A DNA stretch of 64,000 bases from Mucilaginibacter yixingensis. GTDB lineage: Bacteria; Bacteroidota; Bacteroidia; Sphingobacteriales; Sphingobacteriaceae. Positions 17,719-26,225 of this stretch are shown one piece after another. The number at the start of each line of letters is the position of its first letter. Position 1 is the stretch's first letter. The notes under the pieces were generated by a model. That model worked only from the letters and a program-made list of their open reading frames with translations, was not told the DNA's origin and did no database searches. Location of the stretch: contig NZ_CP160205.1 in assembly GCF_041080815.1 (NCBI RefSeq), positions 4,154,001 through 4,218,000 on the forward strand, written 5' to 3'. A program made the translations under genes and the position numbers.

Positions 17719-17726
17719 TAACTTTG
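17719..17726 (+). promoter_or_regulatory. Cyclophilin gene promoter -7 element
   Basis: TAACTTTG matches TAnnTTTG and is identical to the mreB box. It ends 22 bp before ATG 17749. Confidence 0.72.
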
Positions 17727-17748
17727 CCGTCTTTCAAATTTGATTGAT

Positions 17749-18210
17749 ATGAGCAAAGCAATAATTAAAACCGTAAAAGGCGACATGACCGTTGAGTTTT
17801 ACGATGTTGATGCCCCTAACACCGTAGCCAACTTTAAAAAACTGGCTAAAGAAGGTTTTTATGATGGCGTAACTTTTCACCGCGTAATTCCTGATTTTGT
17901 GATCCAGGGCGGTTGTCCGTTCTCTAAAGATCCTGCTACTGCTTACCGTGCAGGTACAGGCGGTCCGGGCTACCATATTGATTGCGAACTTACCGGCGGT
18001 AACCAATATCATGACCGTGGCGTATTGAGTATGGCACATGCAGGCCGCAATACCGGTGGCTCACAGTTTTTTGTTTGCCATAGCCGCAACAACACCGCTC
18101 ACCTTGACCGCAACCACACTTGCTTTGGCAAAGTGATTGAGAACGTTGACGTGGTAGACCAGATCCGTCAGGGCGATAAGATCCTGAGCATTGAAGTAAT
18201 TGAAGATTAA
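17749..18210 (+). CDS. ppiB: Cyclophilin-type peptidyl-prolyl cis-trans isomerase
   Basis: The 153-residue protein is a single cyclophilin domain with FHRVIPDFVIQGG (catalytic Arg) and GGSQFFVCH. It isomerises Xaa-Pro bonds. No signal peptide is present, so it is probably cytosolic like PpiB. The frame can extend to a TTG at 17740, but that start is near the expected transcript start and ATG 17749 (MSKAIIKTVKGDM) gives the usual N terminus. It is monocistronic, followed by a palindrome. Confidence 0.95.
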   Translation: MSKAIIKTVKGDMTVEFYDVDAPNTVANFKKLAKEGFYDGVTFHRVIPDFVIQGGCPFSKDPATAYRAGTGGPGYHIDCELTGGNQYHDRGVLSMAHAGRNTGGSQFFVCHSRNNTAHLDRNHTCFGKVIENVDVVDQIRQGDKILSIEVIED

Positions 18211-18298
18211 TTTGGTGAGATGTGAGTAGTGAATTGTGATTGGTTATAATAACGAACCATCTACTCACTACTCACCATTCACAACTCACTACCTAACT
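18211..18298. repeat. Palindromic spacer after ppiB
   Basis: GTGAGTAGTGA (18222-18232) is perfectly inverted at 18265-18275, with more imperfect pairing outside (GTGAATTGTGA-like against TTCACAACTCAC). The base composition resembles the mre spacers. Confidence 0.7.
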
Positions 18299-18305
18299 TA
18301 TAAGA

Positions 18306-18809
18306 ATGAACTTACAGACTATTGTATCTGTATCAGGCAAGCCAGGATTGTGGAAAGCCCTGGCACAAAATAAAACCGGTTTTATTTTGGAAAGTCTTGA
18401 TGAGAAGAAAACCAAACTGGTTGCCAACATTTCAACCGCCAAACTGGCCGCGTTGGATGAGATCACCATTTTTGGTGAGGATGATGACATCCGCCTGAAA
18501 GATGTTTTTGAACGCATGAAGAGTGCCAACGTGCCTGACGCTAAAGCTGATGGTAACACGCTGCGCAAATTCTTCCGCGAGGTAGCGCCAGATCATGATG
18601 AAGAGAAAGTATACTCGTCTGACATTAAAAAAGTGATCAGCTGGTTTGCTATCCTGAAAGATCTGCCCCTGTTCAGCGAAGCAGAGCCAACTGCAGAAGC
18701 CCCCGCAGAAACCGAGCTTGTAGAAAGTGAAGTAAGCGTACCTGCTGAAGCAGCAGAAGCTGAAGAAGCAGCACCAAAAAAGAAAGCCGCTAAGAAAGCC
18801 GCCAAATAA
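18306..18809 (+). CDS. DUF5606 family protein with acidic linker and Lys/Ala tail
   Basis: The 167-residue protein starts with LQTIVSVSGKPGLWKALAQN and contains TIFGEDDDIRLKDVFERM and LRKFFREVAPDHDEEKVYSSDIKKVI, the DUF5606 pattern found across Bacteroidetes. Residues about 122-155 are Glu/Ala-rich, and the end is PKKKAAKKAAK, a histone H1-like basic tail. The tail could bind nucleic acid or rRNA, but this is inference. The function of the family is unknown. A strong terminator follows directly. Confidence 0.85.
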   Translation: MNLQTIVSVSGKPGLWKALAQNKTGFILESLDEKKTKLVANISTAKLAALDEITIFGEDDDIRLKDVFERMKSANVPDAKADGNTLRKFFREVAPDHDEEKVYSSDIKKVISWFAILKDLPLFSEAEPTAEAPAETELVESEVSVPAEAAEAEEAAPKKKAAKKAAK

Positions 18810-18810
18810 A

Positions 18811-18840
18811 AAAAAGAGGCTCTTCGGAGCCTCTTTTTTA
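18811..18840 (+). terminator. Rho-independent terminator after the DUF5606 gene
   Basis: A 12-bp stem with TTCG tetraloop: AAAAAGAGGCTC (18811-18822), TTCG, then GAGCCTCTTTTT with a T-run to 18839. The A-run on the other side makes it potentially bidirectional. Confidence 0.92.
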
Positions 18841-18858
18841 TCTATCTTTCGCTCTCTC

Positions 18859-18947
18859 GTCATCCCGAACTTGTTTCGGGACCTCACTTGCAAAGTGCAT
18901 GGCAGTTATCTTGTCCCATGAGATGCCGAAACAAGTTCGGCATGACG
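18859..18947. repeat. Palindromic spacer repeat (GTCATCCCGAACTTG family)
   Basis: The left arm (GTCATCCCGAACTTGTTTCG, from 18859) is imperfectly inverted at 18924-18947 (CGAAACAAGTTCGGCATGAC). It sits between convergent genes. Confidence 0.75.
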
Positions 18948-18974
18948 TGAAGTAAGCAACTATTCAGAACCTTC

Positions 18975-19325
18975 TTATTTTCTGGGAGCAAGAACCGACG
19001 GATTCAAAACATCTTCCAGATCTCCTTTAAACAAAAGATGGCGAATAGTTTGCTCAATGCATTCCCTGGTTAACTCTTTTACAAAAAGGTCAGGCGGCAC
19101 AATAAACAGGCCGGCGCCTATTGCGACCTGCTTTTCATCAATCCCGATCATTGTTTCAAGAAACCTAAAGGTCCATACGTTGATGCCATAACAGCGACCG
19201 TCTGCAAGTTCGATACCCACGTTAGCTGCATCGTTATATATATCCCAATTTCCGGGATCAACTTCTTCAAATTCAAGCCAAAGTTTAAAATCTATAGACA
19301 ACGCCTCTCCCCCCTCACTCTCCAT
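18975..19325 (-). CDS. Small protein of unknown function
   Basis: The 116-residue acidic protein reads [20 protein letters not shown], then [20 protein letters not shown] and RFLETM. The mix of short beta strands with a conserved-looking [11 protein letters not shown] recalls small immunity-type or SUKH/Imm8-like folds, but no toxin is nearby and I do not claim that. ATG 19325 overlaps the last 11 bp of the upstream gene (ATGGAGAGTGA), so translation is probably coupled. An earlier ATG at 19346 would add seven residues and reach deeper into the neighbour. Confidence 0.6.
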   Translation of the reverse strand: MESEGGEALSIDFKLWLEFEEVDPGNWDIYNDAANVGIELADGRCYGINVWTFRFLETMIGIDEKQVAIGAGLFIVPPDLFVKELTRECIEQTIRHLLFKGDLEDVLNPSVLAPRK

Positions 19326-20478
19326 ACCGCTTGTGCAGCAAGGCATAAAACTTCTCGGTAGTGGCAGGTTTATCGGCCCAGTGATTTTTTGTTGAATATG
19401 ATTTCAGGAAGCTATCGGCTTCTTCAAAAGATTTAAAGCGATTCAGTATTTCAATAGCCTCGCTATAAGCCAAGCTGTAACCGTTGAACAGGTCTTTTAC
19501 ATACAGCAATTTATCATTCAGGCTGATAGCTGATTTCAAATCGCTGATGGATTGCGCATGTAACTGGTCAGACACGCGGCCTGCGGTGCCCATCTGCGCA
19601 GAGATCCTTTGGTTAAAGGTCAGCACTTCTTCTTTCTCTATAACGATAGTGGGCAGCGGCTCTTTTATTGCACTAATGGTTTCTTCTAAAACACTCGGCG
19701 GTTCCGGAGCGCGCTCCATCACAGGCTTAACCGGAGCTGATTCAGGCTCTGACTTGGCTACAGGCGTTGGCTGCGGTTCTGACTTCTGTACAGGCTCCTT
19801 TTTTACTTCGGGGGCCTCTTCTATATATTCCTCATCCTCGTCTTCCCAGGCATCACCTAAATCTTCTAAGTTTAATTGATGCCTGATGGTTTCAGGCTCT
19901 GTTTTCTCTGGCTCCGGCTCGGCGGCTTTGGGTGCAGACGGTATATCAAATTCAAAGGTATTAGCAGGCTCTTCCTTTGGTTCCTCTTTAACAGCGGGCT
20001 CAGAAGGCTGTGCATAAACCGCAACCCGTTCTACTACCGGCTCAAAATACCGGGGTTCATTAGTTTTAGGAGCCGGCTCCTCTGACTGTACAGGTACAGG
20101 CGGTGGAGTGGGCTTAACAGGTTCAGGAACCGGCAATGGAGCAGGCGTAGCAACCGGTGTGGCTACAGGGATTACCGGTTTCGGTTCTTCCTTAACCTCT
20201 TCTACCTTTTTTACTTCGTCCACCTCTTTCTTCGCTTCCACCTGGGTGGTAACCACATGAGGCGGCAATACCGTTTGGTCTGCCTTGTGCTGGGCCTCCT
20301 CCTGACTGATCACTTTGCGCAGCACCTCAATATAGTCTGAAAGAAAATGTGCATTGGCTACCAGCAGCTCCAGTTCCAGGTCGTTAAATTGACCGTTGGT
20401 GGTAGCTAAATAATCATACTGGTCGTTTATCTCGTTTATAATTCCGCCTATCTTTTTAAATACGTCCTGCTGCTTCAT
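19315..20478 (-). CDS. Bacteroidetes protein with Pro/Glu-rich linker and conserved C-terminal domain, function unknown
   Basis: The 387-residue protein has an N-terminal helical part ([20 protein letters not shown] and [19 protein letters not shown]), a long disordered Pro/Glu/Val linker (about 80-270) and a conserved helical C terminus ([20 protein letters not shown], then [19 protein letters not shown] and EEADSFL). The C-terminal pattern is one I have seen in many Bacteroidetes hypothetical proteins. I start it at ATG 20478; the frame runs to 20712, but that part is antisense to tdk. No signal peptide or membrane segment is seen. It is divergent from tdk. Confidence 0.7.
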   Translation of the reverse strand: MKQQDVFKKIGGIINEINDQYDYLATTNGQFNDLELELLVANAHFLSDYIEVLRKVISQEEAQHKADQTVLPPHVVTTQVEAKKEVDEVKKVEEVKEEPKPVIPVATPVATPAPLPVPEPVKPTPPPVPVQSEEPAPKTNEPRYFEPVVERVAVYAQPSEPAVKEEPKEEPANTFEFDIPSAPKAAEPEPEKTEPETIRHQLNLEDLGDAWEDEDEEYIEEAPEVKKEPVQKSEPQPTPVAKSEPESAPVKPVMERAPEPPSVLEETISAIKEPLPTIVIEKEEVLTFNQRISAQMGTAGRVSDQLHAQSISDLKSAISLNDKLLYVKDLFNGYSLAYSEAIEILNRFKSFEEADSFLKSYSTKNHWADKPATTEKFYALLHKRYGE

Positions 20479-20554
20479 AGCGTGGTTGCTGTTGGTAAAT
20501 AGCTTATCAAAAGTAACATTTAATTCAGATATTAGTTGGCTCAATCTGTACGGG

Positions 20555-21136
20555 ATGTTGTTTAACGAGGATGTTTTTAAGAGAAGAACTGAGCTTGGCG
20601 GAAGCATAGAGGTAATCTGCGGGTCGATGTTTTCGGGTAAAACCGAAGAGCTGATCCGCCGTTTGCGCCGTGCCCAGATAGCCCGTCTGAACGTTGAAAT
20701 CTTCAAGCCCAAAACCGATACCCGCTACGATGAAACCGACGTGGTATCGCACGATAGAAACTCCATTCCCTCCACCCCGGTAGAAAACGCTTCGTCTATC
20801 CTATTGTTAGGCAGCCACGTACAAGTAGTTGGTGTTGACGAAGCCCAGTTTTTTGATGACGAGCTCCCCTACGTTTGCAACACCCTGGCCAACAAAGGCG
20901 TACGCGTTATAGTAGCCGGACTGGATATGGATTTTCAGGGTCGCCCGTTTGGCCCGATGCCGCAACTAATGGCCATGGCCGAGTCTGTAACCAAAGTACA
21001 TGCCGTTTGCGTGCGCTGCGGTAACCCTGCTTTATACTCTTACCGCCTGGTACCCGGCGAAGCCCGCATTCTTTTGGGCGAGAAAGAAAGCTACGAACCC
21101 CGTTGCCGCCAGTGCTACCTGGAAGACGGATTGTAA
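20555..21136 (+). CDS. tdk: Thymidine kinase
   Basis: The 193-residue type II thymidine kinase phosphorylates thymidine with ATP for salvage. It has P-loop [11 protein letters not shown], the DEAQFFDD motif with the Walker B aspartate, and a zinc site with CVRCG and CRQCY. The frame can be extended to 20486, but ATG 20555 ([16 protein letters not shown]) gives the usual short N terminus and avoids overlap with the divergent gene. No clear -7 element was found before it. Confidence 0.95.
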   Translation: MLFNEDVFKRRTELGGSIEVICGSMFSGKTEELIRRLRRAQIARLNVEIFKPKTDTRYDETDVVSHDRNSIPSTPVENASSILLLGSHVQVVGVDEAQFFDDELPYVCNTLANKGVRVIVAGLDMDFQGRPFGPMPQLMAMAESVTKVHAVCVRCGNPALYSYRLVPGEARILLGEKESYEPRCRQCYLEDGL

Positions 21137-21260
21137 CAATTGCACCGTTCCCCTGATTTTTCGTTCTAATTTGTGCTCGCGGTTAAAACAAAACCGCCTG
21201 TTGCGGATGTTACTATAATACTGGCCTGCCAGGCGGGCCTCACCATAAATTAGAAACATC

Positions 21261-21641
21261 ATGGCAACAAAAATATTGGTCATTGAAGACGAGAAAGACA
21301 TAAGAGACACCATTACTTATGCACTGGAAGAATACCAGTATGAAGTGGTATCGTCTGAAGATGCCGGTATTCTGAAATTGCTCGACGAGATTAAACCCGA
21401 CCTGATTATGCTGGATAACTGGCTCACCGAGTGGACCAGCGATGCCAACGGTCAACAAATTAGCCGGGAGCTGAAAAATGATCCTAAGACTGCGCATATC
21501 CCTATCATCCTGATATCGGCGATGAGTAACGTAAAAGAGCTGGCCACCGCAGGCCAGGCTGATGCTTACCTGCAAAAGCCGTTTGATTTGACTGATCTGG
21601 TAGATATTGTGAACCGCTTTGCCGCGCCACCGGTGAGGTGA
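21261..21641 (+). CDS. Stand-alone CheY-like receiver protein
   Basis: The 126-residue protein is a lone receiver domain: acidic EDE near 9-11, phospho-acceptor Asp in LIMLDNWLT, a hydroxyl residue in ILISAMS and Lys in LQKPFD. There is no output domain, so it would act by binding a partner protein. It is not next to a kinase. The 124-bp gap after tdk holds a TAATTTG promoter-like box (about 21168) and two small hairpins (GCGGTT/AACCGC at 21179-21197 and a GC-rich one near 21222-21238). Confidence 0.9.
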   Translation: MATKILVIEDEKDIRDTITYALEEYQYEVVSSEDAGILKLLDEIKPDLIMLDNWLTEWTSDANGQQISRELKNDPKTAHIPIILISAMSNVKELATAGQADAYLQKPFDLTDLVDIVNRFAAPPVR

Positions 21642-21669
21642 GGGGGATTTGCGGGATGGACACACATTG

Positions 21670-21822
21670 CGTCATTGCGAGGAACGAAGCAATCTCTGTA
21701 CATGCATGGTGGATGTGCTTGCAGAATGTCCTATGCAGAGATTATTAATGTTTTAATTTCTTCTTTAAGGTATTAATGAGCTCCCTCCGGTCGGTTGTCT
21801 TCGTGCCTCGCAATGACGTGAC
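21670..21822. repeat. Palindromic spacer repeat (CATTGCGAGG family, copy 1)
   Basis: The left end GTCATTGCGAGGAACGAAGC (from 21671), continuing AATCTCTG, is inverted imperfectly at 21800-21822 (TTCGTGCCTCGCAATGACG), with a second inner GCAGAGATT near 21737. It shares its arm sequence with the repeat at 28911-29006. The remaining bases up to the AraC gene show no gene. Confidence 0.85.
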
Positions 21823-21956
21823 GTTATAATCTGAGACGGAATCCTGCCCATCAGCCCAATATACGTCAAACTGACAAGTTTAAAAAATACACTCAGATTT
21901 CTTTTTGTCGGATGTTTTTGCCTACTTTAGATATCCATTTACAAACCTAAGGCAAA

Positions 21957-22826
21957 ATGAAGGCGCAGTTACTCAAAGTTTTCAATGGTCTTTCTCATTC
22001 TTTTACCATCAGAGAAGACGTTGGCTTTCAGGCAAATAAAAACTGGCACTATCACCCGGAGATTGAGATCATCCAGATCAAGAAGGGAGAGGGCACGCAT
22101 TTTATTGGCGATAGCATCAAGCGTTTCCAGGCGGGCGACATTTTTTTGATCGGCTCTAACCTCCCCCATTTCTTCAGGTTTGACGATGCCTATTTACAGC
22201 ATCAGGCCGAGATTATGGCCAATGTAAATGTCATTCAGTTTTGCGAAAACTTCTGGGGCGAAAGGTTTTTACAATTACCGGAAAATACCATCATCCGTAA
22301 CGTGCTGGATAAAGCTAAACGAGGCATTGCCTTGCCACCTAATATCACCGGCAATATTTCGCGCATTATTGACCGCCTGCTGCATACCGAAGGGCCGGAA
22401 CGTATCATCCTCCTGCTGGAAATGCTCAACGTTATCGCCAACGCAAAAGATCTAACCCAGCTATCGTCTATCGGCTTTAAAAACGAACATGGCGGTACCG
22501 AGAATGATCGTATCAATGCCGTGTACGATTTCTCGTTCACCAACTTCAAACGCAAGATCGAGCTGGAAGAGGTGGCCGCCATTGCAGGCATCAGTCCAAA
22601 CTCTTTCTGTCGCTATTTTAAGGCGCGCACCAAGAAAACCTACTCGCAGTTTATCCTGGAAATAAAAGTCGGGTATGCTTGTAAACTACTGATAGACAAC
22701 AAATACAGCGTTAAGCAAATCTGTTACGAGAGCGGGTTTAACAACTTCGCCAGTTTCCACAAATATTTTAAGCTCATCACCAATAAAAGTCCGCTGGATT
22801 ATAAGCGGGAGTTTATTGCAGCGTAG
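21957..22826 (+). CDS. AraC-family transcriptional regulator with cupin sensor domain
   Basis: The 289-residue protein has an N-terminal cupin-like domain with WHYHPEIEII and GDIFLIGSNLPHFF, and a C-terminal AraC double helix-turn-helix (IELEEVAAIAGISPNSFCRY and KQICYESGFNNFASFHKYFK followed by SPLDYKRE). Such proteins usually sense a sugar or small metabolite. No neighbouring catabolic gene shows its target. It is flanked by palindromic spacers on both sides and seems to be transcribed alone. Confidence 0.92.
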   Translation: MKAQLLKVFNGLSHSFTIREDVGFQANKNWHYHPEIEIIQIKKGEGTHFIGDSIKRFQAGDIFLIGSNLPHFFRFDDAYLQHQAEIMANVNVIQFCENFWGERFLQLPENTIIRNVLDKAKRGIALPPNITGNISRIIDRLLHTEGPERIILLLEMLNVIANAKDLTQLSSIGFKNEHGGTENDRINAVYDFSFTNFKRKIELEEVAAIAGISPNSFCRYFKARTKKTYSQFILEIKVGYACKLLIDNKYSVKQICYESGFNNFASFHKYFKLITNKSPLDYKREFIAA

Positions 22827-22846
22827 CACCGAATCTCAATACACCA

Positions 22847-22992
22847 TGTCATTTCGACGAACTGGAGATGGCAGGCGTGTTAGCGTGAGGAGAAATCTTA
22901 GACATGTGCCTAACACCTGATACAAGCATGGGGGCTAAGATTTCTCTTCCGCTCCTGCGCTTATACCTTTGCTCGTGCTCATCGAAATGACA
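22847..22992. repeat. Palindromic spacer repeat (TGTCATTTCGA family, copy 1)
   Basis: Outer ends TGTCATTTCGACGA and TCGAAATGACA are inverted. Inner ends GAGAAATCTTAGAC and GGGCTAAGATTTCTC are also inverted. It shares both parts with the spacer at 35195-35339. Confidence 0.85.
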
Positions 22993-23097
22993 AAATAGTG
23001 TGAAGTTCAAAATTGAAAATCCGACATTCGAAATCCAGCCGCCCCTACTTCCCGACTTTTTTCTTAATTTCGCGGCTCAATTCCAGGCTATATTACT

Positions 23098-25899
23098 ATG
23101 GATTACCAGTTTAAAGATATTGAGCAGAAGTGGCAGCAGTTTTGGGCCGAAAACCAAACTTTTAAAGCCGATAACAGCTCAGACAAACCTAAATACTACG
23201 TGTTAGATATGTTCCCTTACCCATCGGGTGCGGGGTTGCATGTGGGTCACCCGCTGGGTTACATTGCTTCTGATATCTTTTCACGCTATAAACGCCTGCG
23301 TGGCTTTAACGTGCTGCACCCAATGGGTTATGACTCGTTTGGTCTGCCTGCAGAGCAATACGCAATACAAACCGGCCAGCACCCGGCGCTGACTACCGAG
23401 CAAAACATTGCTACCTATCGCCGCCAGCTAGACCAGATTGGTTTCTCATTTGATTGGAGCCGCGAGGTGCGCACCAGCTCGCCCGACTACTACAAGTGGA
23501 CCCAGTGGATCTTTATGCAGCTGTTTAACAGCTGGTACAATAAAACCGCCGACAAAGCCGAAGGCATTGACGCGCTGGTTGCTCATCTTGAGCAGAGCGG
23601 ATCGGCCGGTATTAACGCCGTTTGTGATGAGGACGTACTGAGCTTTACTGCCGGTGAGTGGAAAGCGATGAGTCACCAGGAGCAGCAGACCGAATTGTTA
23701 AAATACCGCCTGACTTACCTGCGCGAAAGCACCGTAAACTGGTGCCCTGCACTGGGTACCGTACTGGCTAACGACGAGGTAAAAGACGGATTTAGCGAGC
23801 GCGGGGGTTTCCCGGTTGAGCAAAAGAAAATGATGCAGTGGAGCATGCGCATCACCGCTTATGCCGAGCGTTTATTGCACGGTTTAGATACCATTGACTG
23901 GCCAGAGCCGCTGAAAGAAATGCAGCGCAACTGGATTGGCAAGAGTGTGGGCGCCAGCGTAAGATTCCCGATTGATCAAACCGGGCATGCTACTCCGGTT
24001 TCTGCTGATTATATTGAAGTTTTCACTACTCGTGTTGATACCATTTTTGGTGTTACCCTGCTGGTAATTGCCCCAGAGCATGAGTTGGTAGCCCAATTAA
24101 CTACTGATGAACAGCGCGTTGGCGTTGAGGCTTACATAGCACAAACCAAAAAGAAAAGCGAGCTTGACCGTATGGCCGATACCAAAACTGTATCTGGTGC
24201 ATTTACAGGCAGCTACGTACTCAATCCGCTGAACGGCGAAAAGATCCCGGTGTGGATTGCCGATTACGTACTGGCCGGTTACGGTACTGGTGCGGTAATG
24301 GCTGTGCCATCAGGCGATCAGCGCGATTACCTGTTTGCCAAACATTTTAGCCTGCCGATTATCCCGATACTGGACGTACAAAATATTGAAACCGAGGCCG
24401 ACCCTACCAAAGAGGGCCAGTACATCAACTCGGACTTTATTAACGGCATGAACTATAAAGAGGCAACTGCCGCTACAGTTGCCCGCCTGGAAGAACTGGG
24501 TATGGGTAAAGCCAAAGTAAACTTCCGTATGCGCGACGCCATTTTTGGTCGCCAGCGTTACTGGGGCGAACCAGTGCCGGTTTACTTTAAAGATGGTTTG
24601 CCTTATTTGATCGACGAGGAGCACCTGCCGCTGATCCTTCCGGAAATTGACAAATACCTGCCAACCGAAACAGGCGAGCCGCCACTGGGCCGCGCTACCG
24701 ATTGGAACTATAATGGTTATGAGTACGAGCTGAGCACCATGCCCGGCTGGGCCGGCAGTAGCTGGTACTGGTTCCGTTATATGGACGCACAGAACCAACA
24801 AGACTTTGCATCTAAAGAAGCCATTGACTACTGGAAAGCGGTAGACTTATACATCGGCGGTTCGGAGCATGCTACCGGTCACCTGTTGTACAGCCGCTTC
24901 TGGAACAAGTTTTTGAAAGATATTGGCAAAGTTAGTGAGGAAGAGCCTTTCAAAAAACTGATTAACCAGGGCATGATCCAGGGTCGCAGTAACTTTGTTT
25001 ACCGTTTGGTAGATGCAGATGGCCGCGGCACTAATACTTTCGTATCGCACGGATTAAAAGATCAGCATCATACATCAGCACTGCATGTTGACGTGAATAT
25101 TGTAAAGAACGATCAACTTGATCTGGATAAATTCAAAAGCTGGCGACCAGAGTTTGCCGATGCTGAATTTATTTTAGAAGATGGCAAATACATTTGTGGA
25201 ACCGAGGTTGAGAAAATGTCTAAACGCTACTACAACGTAGTAAACCCTGATGACATTGCCAGCCAATACGGTGCCGACACCTTGCGTATGTACGAGATGT
25301 TCCTGGGTCCGCTGGAGCAGAGCAAACCTTGGAATACTAATGGTATTGAGGGCGTGTTCAAATTCCTGCGTAAATTCTGGCGCTTGTTCCATGATAATGA
25401 CTGGAACCTGAAGGTATCAGATGCAGAGCCTACTAAAGCCGAGTTTAAAGCACTGCACAAAATTATCCGTAAGGTGGAAGAAGATGTTGAGCGTTTCTCG
25501 TTCAATACCTCCGTATCCAGCTTTATGATTGCTGTGAACGAGCTGACTGACCTGAAATGTAACAAACGCGCCATCCTGCAGGATATGGTAATTATCCTGT
25601 CGCCTTATGCACCGCACATTGCCGAAGAGTTATGGCAATTGCTGGGTAACGAGGCAGGCACGCTATCATACGCTACTTATCCTAAGTTTAAACCTGAGTA
25701 CTTGGTTGAGGACGATTTTGCTTACCCAATCTCTATCAACGGTAAAACAAAAATGAACCTGAGCATTGCCCTCAGCCTTGACATTAAAGAGGTAGAAGCG
25801 GTAGTGCTGGCTAACGCCGACGTACAGAAATACCTGGGCGGCAACGCACCTAAAAAGGTGATTGTAGTGAAAGGCAGGATTGTGAATATTGTGGCGTAA
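23098..25899 (+). CDS. leuS: Leucyl-tRNA synthetase
   Basis: The 933-residue class I synthetase charges tRNA-Leu. The HIGH-like motif is HVGHPLGY after [10 protein letters not shown], and the KMSKS loop is [10 protein letters not shown] near residue 705. Between them lies the CP1 editing domain (including [11 protein letters not shown]), and the [14 protein letters not shown] zinc-region equivalent is present. A C-terminal anticodon-binding domain follows. Length is normal for bacterial LeuRS. A weak promoter box TAATTTCG lies at 23065-23072. It is flanked by palindromes and apparently monocistronic. Confidence 0.98.
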   Translation: MDYQFKDIEQKWQQFWAENQTFKADNSSDKPKYYVLDMFPYPSGAGLHVGHPLGYIASDIFSRYKRLRGFNVLHPMGYDSFGLPAEQYAIQTGQHPALTTEQNIATYRRQLDQIGFSFDWSREVRTSSPDYYKWTQWIFMQLFNSWYNKTADKAEGIDALVAHLEQSGSAGINAVCDEDVLSFTAGEWKAMSHQEQQTELLKYRLTYLRESTVNWCPALGTVLANDEVKDGFSERGGFPVEQKKMMQWSMRITAYAERLLHGLDTIDWPEPLKEMQRNWIGKSVGASVRFPIDQTGHATPVSADYIEVFTTRVDTIFGVTLLVIAPEHELVAQLTTDEQRVGVEAYIAQTKKKSELDRMADTKTVSGAFTGSYVLNPLNGEKIPVWIADYVLAGYGTGAVMAVPSGDQRDYLFAKHFSLPIIPILDVQNIETEADPTKEGQYINSDFINGMNYKEATAATVARLEELGMGKAKVNFRMRDAIFGRQRYWGEPVPVYFKDGLPYLIDEEHLPLILPEIDKYLPTETGEPPLGRATDWNYNGYEYELSTMPGWAGSSWYWFRYMDAQNQQDFASKEAIDYWKAVDLYIGGSEHATGHLLYSRFWNKFLKDIGKVSEEEPFKKLINQGMIQGRSNFVYRLVDADGRGTNTFVSHGLKDQHHTSALHVDVNIVKNDQLDLDKFKSWRPEFADAEFILEDGKYICGTEVEKMSKRYYNVVNPDDIASQYGADTLRMYEMFLGPLEQSKPWNTNGIEGVFKFLRKFWRLFHDNDWNLKVSDAEPTKAEFKALHKIIRKVEEDVERFSFNTSVSSFMIAVNELTDLKCNKRAILQDMVIILSPYAPHIAEELWQLLGNEAGTLSYATYPKFKPEYLVEDDFAYPISINGKTKMNLSIALSLDIKEVEAVVLANADVQKYLGGNAPKKVIVVKGRIVNIVA

Positions 25900-25960
25900 A
25901 GAACCAGGATTCTGAACCAGGATTGAACGGATTTTTAGGATTAACAGGATAAGCTGTTAG
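25900..25960. repeat. GAACCAGGATT-type repeat remnant after leuS
   Basis: Two copies of GAACCAGGATT are followed by GGATTTTTAGGATTAACAGG; the same wording occurs at 17459 after rodA. It is only one half of the palindrome seen there. Confidence 0.6.
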
Positions 25961-25979
25961 GTTCTAAAATTAAGAAACG

Positions 25980-26053
25980 GGTGTCATGTTGAGCCTGTCG
26001 AAATATGAGCGTTGGGCCTTCCCGCGCCCTTCGACGAAGCTCAGGATGACACC
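25980..26053. repeat. Palindromic spacer repeat (GTTGAGCCTGTCGAA family, copy 1)
   Basis: The left arm (GGTGTCATGTTGAGCCTGTC) is imperfectly inverted by the right arm (CTTCGACGAAGCTCAGGATGACACC). A near-identical element lies at 33682-33757. Confidence 0.85.
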
Positions 26054-26139
26054 CAACTCTTTTAAGTTCACTTCTGTCATTTCGTCTTCAATTTTTGACT
26101 GTTCGTCGAAAACTTAACGTCCGGATAATTCCGGGTTTT

Positions 26140-26147
26140 TACTTTTG
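26140..26147 (+). promoter_or_regulatory. Promoter -7 element of the outer-membrane barrel gene
   Basis: TACTTTTG fits TAnnTTTG and lies 78 bp before ATG 26226, giving a longer leader than most genes in this window. Confidence 0.65.
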
Positions 26148-26225
26148 CGGCGCATCAACAGAAATTTTCTGTTTGCTATGTAACATTTCAATAAAAACGC
26201 ACTCTCACTAACAAACTATCCATAA

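Noticed and set aside
18975-19325. Toxin-immunity (Imm8/SUKH-like) assignment for the small protein
   Set aside because: The resemblance is only in a short beta-strand pattern and no toxin or polymorphic-toxin gene is close.
20479-20712. N-terminal extension of the linker protein
   Set aside because: It is antisense to the first part of thymidine kinase and very basic, unlike the rest of the protein.
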